DNA of 38,199 nucleotides, from positions 1-38,199 of the forward strand of contig JAFTMY010000104.1 of the NCBI GenBank assembly GCA_017452165.1, in the 5' to 3' direction. This document shows positions 32,253 through 38,199 of this stretch, piece after piece. Position 1 is the stretch's first letter. The number at the start of each line of letters is the position of its first letter. Under the pieces are notes generated by a model. That model did no database searches. It was given only the letters and a program-made list of their open reading frames with translations, and was not told the origin of the DNA. This DNA comes from Clostridia bacterium. GTDB taxonomy: Bacteria > Bacillota > Clostridia > Christensenellales > UBA1242. A program made the position numbers and the translations under genes.

Positions 32253-32456
32253 ATTTTGTATTTTTTATATTAATTAAATTTTTTTTTTGCATTTTTATAT
32301 AATTTTATTATTTTTTTTACTAAATTCTCAATAAAATCTACAAAAATAACATCATATATTATTAAAAATGTAATTTTTTATATTATTTTAATATTATTAT
32401 ACATTTTAATTATTATTTATCTAGTATAAAAGTTCTTATTTTATTTAAAAAATAAA
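32253..32456. other. A/T-rich intergenic, nothing recognised
   Basis: Long T and A/T tracts with AAAATGTA (about 32370) and TACATTTT (about 32400) motifs. No gene, repeat copy or stable hairpin is evident. Confidence 0.5.
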
Positions 32457-32485
32457 TTAACATTTAATAATAATTATGTTATAAT
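32457..32485 (+). promoter_or_regulatory. Promoter of the acetyltransferase gene
   Basis: TTAACA (32457-32462) and TATAAT (32480-32485) are 17 bp apart. Confidence 0.65.
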
Positions 32486-32505
32486 AATTTGCGAGAGGTA
32501 AAACA

Positions 32506-32985
32506 ATGGAAAAATTAAATATATATAAAGTTGAAGAAAAAGATATTGACACACTTTTTGATTTAATAAATGGGCTTGCGTTATACGAAAAGCGTCCACA
32601 AGATATGACGGGAACAAAAGAAGAACTTAGTTACTGGTTATTTGAAAGAAATATTGCCACTTCCTTTATTGCTGAGCAAAATGGAGAAACCATCGGATAT
32701 GCACTTTACTACCCTATCTTTGGTTCATTTTCAGCAAAGGGAAAAGTTCATCTTGAAGATATTTTTATTAAAGAAGAGTATCGTGGAAAAGGTTTTGGCA
32801 AACAATTTTTAAGCGAAGTTATTAAAGATGTTTTGGCAAATGGATACACTGGTATGGAGTGGAGTTGCCTTGACTGGAACACACCATCAATTGCTTTTTA
32901 TGACAAAATTGGTGCAACTAGAGAAACAGGTAGAGAATATTTTGAGTTCACAAAATCTGATCTTGACAGACTCTCTTCATTATAA
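32506..32985 (+). CDS. GNAT acetyltransferase, SSAT/thialysine type
   Basis: The 159-residue acetyl-CoA-dependent transferase has the acetyl-CoA loop RGKGFG (93-98), preceded by VHLEDIFIKEEY, and a C-terminal general acid Tyr132 in WNTPSIAFYDKIGA. LED(I/L)F before the loop and the WNTPSIAFY segment are typical of the spermidine/spermine or thialysine N-acetyltransferase branch of GNAT enzymes. That suggests a small diamine or polyamine substrate, but substrate calls within GNAT are weak. GAGAGG is the ribosome site. Single gene with its own promoter and terminator. Confidence 0.88.
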   Translation: MEKLNIYKVEEKDIDTLFDLINGLALYEKRPQDMTGTKEELSYWLFERNIATSFIAEQNGETIGYALYYPIFGSFSAKGKVHLEDIFIKEEYRGKGFGKQFLSEVIKDVLANGYTGMEWSCLDWNTPSIAFYDKIGATRETGREYFEFTKSDLDRLSSL

Positions 32986-33000
32986 TTTAATATAAAAATA

Positions 33001-33036
33001 AAAGGTTAATAGATATTTTTCTATTAACCTTTTTGT
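33001..33036. terminator. Terminator between convergent genes
   Basis: AAAGGTTAATAGA and TCTATTAACCTTT pair around a 6-nt loop with T and A runs outside, able to serve both the GNAT gene and the convergent 1018-residue gene. Confidence 0.8.
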
Positions 33037-33062
33037 TTGATTATATTTCAACTAAACTTAAT

Positions 33063-36000
33063 TTATAAATAATTATTATCTATGATTTCATACTCAGGAA
33101 TTTCATTTTTAATAATTATCTTTTTTATGAAATTATTTTTAATTTCAAATGATATAGTGCTTTTATTTTTTTCAATATTATAATCTGAATAATCTAAAAG
33201 AATAAACTCTTGACCACTTTTTATATTTGAAACTAAACAATCAGTTTTTGCAATAGCCTTTCGACATATAACAACACTTGTAAGTTTATAGATAAACTTT
33301 TTATTTTCAGTTAAAAAATTTAAAACCTCTTCTCTACCCCTTAATACCTTTTTTAGCGACTGAGATTCATATATTGTGTCTTGATTTAAGTATTTTGAAA
33401 TTTCATAAACATCACCAAACTCAAACGTTTCTTTTATAATCTCAAATAATTTTTCTTTTGTAAGTAGTTCATTATCAAAATTATCATCTTCCCTAAACGG
33501 ACTACTAATTACTTGCAAGTTTTCATCAACTATAAACTCTTCAACCACATCATTATTCTTTTTTGGCTCAGGTAATTTTTTTTCTGGCACAATTTTAATA
33601 ACTCGCTTTATAAAATTAATATACTTCAAAATATCACTATATGTAACGCTGTAATGTTTAGATTTATACCAAATGTATGCGGCAACTTTTCTTGCAATAT
33701 AACACGCTAAGATATTGTTATAATTTTCAGTAATCTGCTCTAATATACAAGTTTTTTGATCACTATTAAGATTAAGACCTTCTAATTCCTTTTTTAGTCC
33801 TAAAATTTCTGGACTTTTTTTATTTAGTTTATAACTTAATTTTTCACTTTTTTCAATAAGATTATTTATATCTTTTTCCATAAAACTATTGAAATAATTT
33901 TTTATCTTTTTAAAAAGTTTTTGCTCTTCTTTAGATTTAGTATCTAAAACTTCTTGAGTTTTTGCCTCAAGTTTAACGAAGATACTAAAAAAGTTAAGTC
34001 TTGTAATTTGTTCACTTTCACTTAATATCTTATTTTCAATAAGATATTTATAATAGTCAATAGGAATAACAATCTCTTCTTTATAAAAATTACCAATTTT
34101 TAAATCAAGCACAAATTTACACTTTGATTCTTTATTAATCTTTCCTAGTGCAGTGAGTCTTTCGTATAAGTTAAGCACTGACTCATATACTGCGTAGTTA
34201 CCTTTTATAGTAGACTCTTTATACCATAAGAAACTTTTTTCTTGACTAAGGTGTGGCATAACCTGATTAAAAAACATATTACTTCCCATTGTATAAAGAT
34301 AACCAAGTCTCTCCCCTGCTCTTAAACAGTTGTGATTATAAAATAAATCTTCATAACCAAGCATTATCTTTCGATAATCTTCATTTGTTTTTTCTTGGAA
34401 ATGAAGCAGTTCATATTTTGCTAAAACATTACCACAACACGCAGACATTTTAAGCCACATAATATAAATTGTGCTATTTTTTACAATAACATCATTCCAC
34501 TGAGTATTATTTACAAACTCAGTTTCGCTTCTTTTCCACATAATATCTTTATGGATTTGCGCTATTTTATAATAAATTTCTCCACCTTTATCATCTTTTA
34601 TTTGAGAAAGTAACTTTTCATATCTTTCTTTATTTTTTTTAGTTGCAAATTCAAGTAATTGTTTTGATTCGTAGTCATAATTAAACACAAAATCACATTT
34701 TAAAATCTTATCTACTTTTATAAGATTATGGGTTAGATAGCCATTTGAAATTAAGTAGTAATTTTTCTTATTTATTTCAATCAACTCTTTAACTGCTCTT
34801 TGAATTGTTGGATTATAATTTCTTAAATCGTAACCAAAATCTTCTTGGAATAAATGGAAATCGCTTAAAAGCAACTTTAAAATTAATGGAACTTGTGATT
34901 TTTTAAACTTTTCAACACCATTTTCTTTTTCTATTAAACCATTTTCCTTTAAAAAACGATAAACATTTTGAGCAGTTTTTTCAGTTACATCAAGATTTTC
35001 TACTATAAGTGCTTCACTCACGAACTCGTCAAAAACGAGTGATTTAACTTTATTAGAAAAAACTTTACAGTTATTGATATAATATGGCTCAGTTTGAGAG
35101 TAACAAACATAGCCACTGAGAAGAACTACATAGTCTTCAACTATAACAAAGTTGTATTTAGATTTCTCGTAGCACTCTATTAAAAACTTACCATCTATAT
35201 AAAAATTAAACACACTATCATCAAACTGATAATGCACATATAAATTATCACCTTTAACAATTACAAAGATTGTTTTTGATAAAATTGCATCTAATTCTTT
35301 TTCTTCACTAATAACGCTAACATACTCAATTTCATTTGAAATAAGGTTACAACTCCATAAGTTTTGATAACCACTTTTTTGAATAACTATGTTATTACTT
35401 CCATCATTAAGTCCAATATATATAATATCTTCATCTAAAACATAATGATATAATTTTTTACTGCTACCGAGCATTTTTAAAACTTCATCATAATTATACT
35501 CTGTTTCAATAATTTTTGATTTATTATTAAAAGATTCATCATAATGTATCTCGCCTTCAAAATAAAAAATAAAAGGAATATCTGATTTTTTTATATATTC
35601 TATAAATAAGTTTTCCATTTCATAATTAAAATAAAGTGGAAGATTATCTATATCAATTTGACTAACATTTAAAAAACATAATTCGCCACTTTTTAAAACA
35701 ACTCTATCATAGTTATCACTAATATCTTTTTTATTTTCAAAATTTTTATCTTCTGAAATTAGGTCATACTCATAATCAAATGTTTTATAAGATTTTAAAT
35801 ATTTATCATAATTTTGAGCATCATTAAAACTATTAACAATTTTATTTACTTTGCCTTTTTCTGCAAAAATTATCGATGATTTTGGAGATAAACTAAACCT
35901 TTCACTAGACAAAATCTTATTATCTTTATCATGAATAACTTTATCTCCTATCATAATATAAATGCCGTTAATATCTTCATATTTTTCATCTAAAAATTTT

Positions 36001-36119
36001 TCTGCATTATAAAAATTATCACATTTATCCCATAATAAAAATTCGTCTTCAGTGATTAATATAAGTCTATTACCGTCTTTAACACCAACCATTTTTATAT
36101 TTTCGTTTTGTTCTTCCAT
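33063..36119 (-). CDS. Large multidomain hypothetical protein (Sel1-like and NTF2-like regions)
   Basis: The 1018-residue protein has no signal peptide or membrane helix and is very rich in Asn, Lys, Tyr and Ile. Residues 1-370 look like beta-strand-rich repeats (short strands alternating with Gly/Asp turns). About 370-440 may hold a winged-helix-like stretch (EKTAQNVYRFLKENGLIEKE). About 560-660 resemble Sel1/TPR helical repeats (RAGERLGYLYTMGS, then FLWYKESTIKGNYAVYESVL). About 700-850 is Lys/Glu-rich helix. The last 134 residues (885-1018) look like a SnoaL/NTF2-like fold (TFEFGDVYEISKYLNQDTIY, LRGREEVLNFLTENK). All domain calls are by eye. It is a single gene between terminators; the function is unknown. 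Confidence 0.75.
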   Translation of the reverse strand: MEEQNENIKMVGVKDGNRLILITEDEFLLWDKCDNFYNAEKFLDEKYEDINGIYIMIGDKVIHDKDNKILSSERFSLSPKSSIIFAEKGKVNKIVNSFNDAQNYDKYLKSYKTFDYEYDLISEDKNFENKKDISDNYDRVVLKSGELCFLNVSQIDIDNLPLYFNYEMENLFIEYIKKSDIPFIFYFEGEIHYDESFNNKSKIIETEYNYDEVLKMLGSSKKLYHYVLDEDIIYIGLNDGSNNIVIQKSGYQNLWSCNLISNEIEYVSVISEEKELDAILSKTIFVIVKGDNLYVHYQFDDSVFNFYIDGKFLIECYEKSKYNFVIVEDYVVLLSGYVCYSQTEPYYINNCKVFSNKVKSLVFDEFVSEALIVENLDVTEKTAQNVYRFLKENGLIEKENGVEKFKKSQVPLILKLLLSDFHLFQEDFGYDLRNYNPTIQRAVKELIEINKKNYYLISNGYLTHNLIKVDKILKCDFVFNYDYESKQLLEFATKKNKERYEKLLSQIKDDKGGEIYYKIAQIHKDIMWKRSETEFVNNTQWNDVIVKNSTIYIMWLKMSACCGNVLAKYELLHFQEKTNEDYRKIMLGYEDLFYNHNCLRAGERLGYLYTMGSNMFFNQVMPHLSQEKSFLWYKESTIKGNYAVYESVLNLYERLTALGKINKESKCKFVLDLKIGNFYKEEIVIPIDYYKYLIENKILSESEQITRLNFFSIFVKLEAKTQEVLDTKSKEEQKLFKKIKNYFNSFMEKDINNLIEKSEKLSYKLNKKSPEILGLKKELEGLNLNSDQKTCILEQITENYNNILACYIARKVAAYIWYKSKHYSVTYSDILKYINFIKRVIKIVPEKKLPEPKKNNDVVEEFIVDENLQVISSPFREDDNFDNELLTKEKLFEIIKETFEFGDVYEISKYLNQDTIYESQSLKKVLRGREEVLNFLTENKKFIYKLTSVVICRKAIAKTDCLVSNIKSGQEFILLDYSDYNIEKNKSTISFEIKNNFIKKIIIKNEIPEYEIIDNNYL

Positions 36120-36233
36120 AAGTCTCCATAATTAAAGAAAATTTTAAACTTCTATAAATAATTATAAAATAAATCATTTATAATGCAATTAACTTACCTT
36201 TTTAGTTTATCACTTTCTAAAAAAATTATAAAC

Positions 36234-36263
36234 AAAAAAACGAGAAAATCTTCTCGTTTTTTT
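36234..36263. terminator. Terminator after gpmI
   Basis: AACGAGAA and TTCTCGTT pair around a 4-nt loop, with 5-7 A and T outside. Confidence 0.8.
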
Positions 36264-36330
36264 ATTATAAATTATACTTATTTTTAATTAATCATTAAAT
36301 ACCTTAATTTTTCATTTATCATTAATTTTA

Positions 36331-37839
36331 TTATCTTTCAATCATTGAATCAAGCATTGTGTCTGGTTTTGCAATTCCAAGAAGTTCAAGAACTGTTGGA
36401 GCAACATTAGCAAGGCTACCACCCTTTTTAAGTTTTACATCTTTATTTTTATCACTAACTAAAATAAATGGAACAGGGTTAATTGTATGCTTTGTTAAAA
36501 CATTACCTTCTTCATCAACCATTTCTTCGCAGTTACCATGGTCTGCAATAATGATACACTCACCACCTTGTTTAAGTGTTTCCATCGCAATTTTATATGC
36601 ACATTCATCACAGCAAGTTACGGCTTCTTTAGCGGCTTCCATATCTCCTGTATGACCAATCATATCAGGGTTAGAGTAATTTACAAGCACAAAATCATAT
36701 TTTTTACTAGAAATAACTCTAAGCAAATCTTCTGTAATTTCAGGTGCACGCATCTTTGGGTGAGCAGCGAAATTTTTATCATTATAACTATCAATAAGTT
36801 GTCTATCTTCACCTTCATATTGTTTTTCAATACCACCATTGAAGAAAAATGTTACGTGAGCATACTTTGTTGTTTCTGCAATATGATATTGTTTCATACC
36901 TGCGTTAGAAACTAAGCAAGATAAATTGTCTTCAATAATTTTTGGTGGGTAAAGTGTGTTTAAGTGAGAGAGTTCCTTTGCATATTCTTGCATAGGTGTC
37001 ATTAAAAGTTTATCAAACTTTTCAACTTTAAACTCTGAAAAGTTAGGGTCTGTTAAAGCAAATGTTAATTCTCTTGCTCTATCTGAACGATAGTTATAGA
37101 AAATTACAGCATCACCATTTTTAAATGTTCCGTTTTCATCAATAATCATTGGTTCACAGAACTCATCAGTTATATCTCTTGAATAACTTGTTTCAATCGC
37201 CTCTTTTGAACTATTAAACTTTTCACCTTCGCCATAAACATACATATTATATGCTTTTTGAAGTCTATCCCATCTCTTTTCTCTATCCATTGCATAAACT
37301 CTACCACAAATTGTAGCAATTTTAGCATTAGTTCCTGCAATTTTTTGTTCAGTTTCAGCAATGAAATCTTTTCCACTTGTAACAGCAGTATCTCTTCCAT
37401 CAGTGATAGCATGAATATAAATATTTTTAATATTATAATTTTTAGCAGCGTCTAATATAGCAAACATATGACTCATTTTTGAGTGAATACCACCTGTTGA
37501 CAAAAGTCCAATTAAGTGAAGGTCTGTTCCGTTTTGTTCAACGTAAGAAAGTGCCTTAATTAAATGCTCGTTAGTCATAAACTTTCCACTTTTGATTTGG
37601 TTGTCTATATGAAGAAGGTCTTGCTCTATAACTCTTCCACCACCAATTGTAAGGTGTCCTACTTCACTATTTCCCATTTGACCTTCTGGAAGACCAACTG
37701 CGCTACCAGATGCCTCAATTTGAGTGTTTGGGTATTTTGCCATAAGTTCATCTAAAAAAGGTGTGCCTGCTAAAGCCACTGCGTTACCTTCTTTCTTTTC
37801 ATTAATACCAAAACCATCTAAGATACATAATGTTACCAT
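36331..37839 (-). CDS. gpmI: 2,3-bisphosphoglycerate-independent phosphoglycerate mutase
   Basis: The 502-residue Mn-dependent enzyme interconverts 3- and 2-phosphoglycerate through a phosphoserine. N-terminal LCILDGFG carries the metal Asp8, and MGNSEVGHLTIG carries the catalytic Ser58. HAITDGRDT, CGRVYAMDREKRWDRLQKAY, YRSDRARELT, NYSNPDMIGHTGD and IADHGNCEEM supply the remaining metal and substrate residues. Length is normal, about two residues shorter at the start than many homologues. AAGGAG precedes the ATG. It is not in the usual gap-pgk-tpi cluster. Confidence 0.97.
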   Translation of the reverse strand: MVTLCILDGFGINEKKEGNAVALAGTPFLDELMAKYPNTQIEASGSAVGLPEGQMGNSEVGHLTIGGGRVIEQDLLHIDNQIKSGKFMTNEHLIKALSYVEQNGTDLHLIGLLSTGGIHSKMSHMFAILDAAKNYNIKNIYIHAITDGRDTAVTSGKDFIAETEQKIAGTNAKIATICGRVYAMDREKRWDRLQKAYNMYVYGEGEKFNSSKEAIETSYSRDITDEFCEPMIIDENGTFKNGDAVIFYNYRSDRARELTFALTDPNFSEFKVEKFDKLLMTPMQEYAKELSHLNTLYPPKIIEDNLSCLVSNAGMKQYHIAETTKYAHVTFFFNGGIEKQYEGEDRQLIDSYNDKNFAAHPKMRAPEITEDLLRVISSKKYDFVLVNYSNPDMIGHTGDMEAAKEAVTCCDECAYKIAMETLKQGGECIIIADHGNCEEMVDEEGNVLTKHTINPVPFILVSDKNKDVKLKKGGSLANVAPTVLELLGIAKPDTMLDSMIER

Positions 37840-37901
37840 AAAATAATCTCCTTATAATTTATATAGTTTTAAAACTAATTTTTTATTTTTTTACATAAAT
37901 A

Positions 37902-37940
37902 AAGCACATTATAAATTTTAAATAAAATCATAAAGTGCTT
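37902..37940 (-). terminator. Weak hairpin between the last two minus-strand genes
   Basis: AAGCACATTAT and ATAAAGTGCTT can pair with one mismatch around a 17-nt loop; the T-rich side is modest. It would end the partial gene at 38023. Confidence 0.4.
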
Positions 37941-38022
37941 ACTTATATATTTTAAATTAAATAAAATACTTTACAAGTAATTTGTAAAAATAATTTAAAA
38001 ATATTTGTATTATTAAACCGTA

Positions 38023-38199
38023 TTATAAAACAAATATTGCTTTTGCTCTAAGTTTATTTCTATCCATCTTAAAGCCTTGCATTGTTCCGTCATTAGAAAT
38101 TTTAATTGACACACCATAGTTAGAAAGTGTCTTTGCTGCAGCAAGTCGTCCACCACCTGAACTACCTGCTTCAATTTTGATAATAGCACCAACAGCAAT
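38023..38199 (-). CDS. Partial gene, C-terminal 58 residues only
   Basis: The minus strand from the window edge reads IAVGAIIKIEAGSSGGGRLA and ends NKLRAKAIFVL before TAA. The codon pattern (A/T-ending, GGT/GCT/AAA/ATT) matches neighbouring genes, and no stop interrupts it. The competing frame at 38013-38198 has a poor amino-acid mix. The rest of the gene is outside the window. The Gly-rich stretch and the final basic strand gave me no confident family. Confidence 0.7.
   Translation of the reverse strand: MAVGAIIKIEAGSSGGGRLAAAKTLSNYGVSIKISNDGTMQGFKMDRNKLRAKAIFVL

Noticed and set aside
38013..38198. Minus-strand open frame at the right edge
   Set aside because: A different frame from the window edge to 38023 has neighbour-like codon use and a sensible protein; this one is its shadow.
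1..38199. tRNA, rRNA or known riboswitch
   Set aside because: I found no tRNA TPsiC-type sequence in a cloverleaf context, no rRNA stretch and no recognisable riboswitch core, including before dapB.

Overview
The window looks like chromosome of a low-GC Gram-positive bacterium, most likely a clostridial-type Firmicute. It is very A+T-rich by eye. Intergenic regions are packed with T-tailed hairpins and promoters close to the sigma-A consensus. TGA is used as a stop and TGG as Trp, so the code is standard and not that of Mollicutes. A CwlD-type cortex amidase, a YitT-family protein, a DAGK/undecaprenol kinase and an epsilon-zeta-like toxin-antitoxin pair all fit. I cannot name the species.

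Layout. 1-5000 (minus strand): a membrane-anchored transglutaminase-like surface protein with InlB-type repeats, a Syd-like protein and a CwlD-like amidase. 5100-6720: an orphan hypothetical gene, then an accessory island made of two inverted copies of a structured repeat, a broken SLOG-family gene and a small XRE repressor with two identical operators. 6718-12109: tex, a PD-(D/E)XK-like orphan, a DegV protein and an RlmL-type rRNA methyltransferase. 12110-13190: a second island of the same design (repeat, terminator, tandem-HTH regulator, divergent SLOG stub). 13341-18500: a tail-anchored protein with an ABC-F ATPase, a LysR regulator and a zeta toxin with its small partner. 18900-22120: a second LysR gene, then glucokinase (ROK) and glucose-6-phosphate isomerase. 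22278-29976: PP2C-like phosphatase, O-antigen ligase-like protein, dapB, Nudix hydrolase, Zn-PLC-like protein, a two-gene hypothetical operon, YitT and DAGK. 30053-38199: gluconate 5-dehydrogenase, hypotheticals, a GNAT acetyltransferase, a 1018-residue multidomain hypothetical, gpmI and the 3' end of one more gene.

How the parts relate. glk, pgi and gpmI are glycolytic steps, and the gluconate dehydrogenase is a side entry for sugar acids. cwlD, the ligase-like protein, the DAGK/undecaprenol kinase and the transglutaminase protein are envelope functions. Most transcription units are one or two genes, each closed by a hairpin terminator.

The most unusual content is a family of dispersed, multi-hairpin repeats (about 10-88, 5702-5874, 6404-6606, 12121-12449). 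Several stems are kept by paired base changes between copies. The copies border two similar islands, each holding an XRE-type regulator divergent from a fragment of a SLOG-superfamily gene. In both islands the regulator and its likely operators look intact while the SLOG gene is reduced to a remnant.
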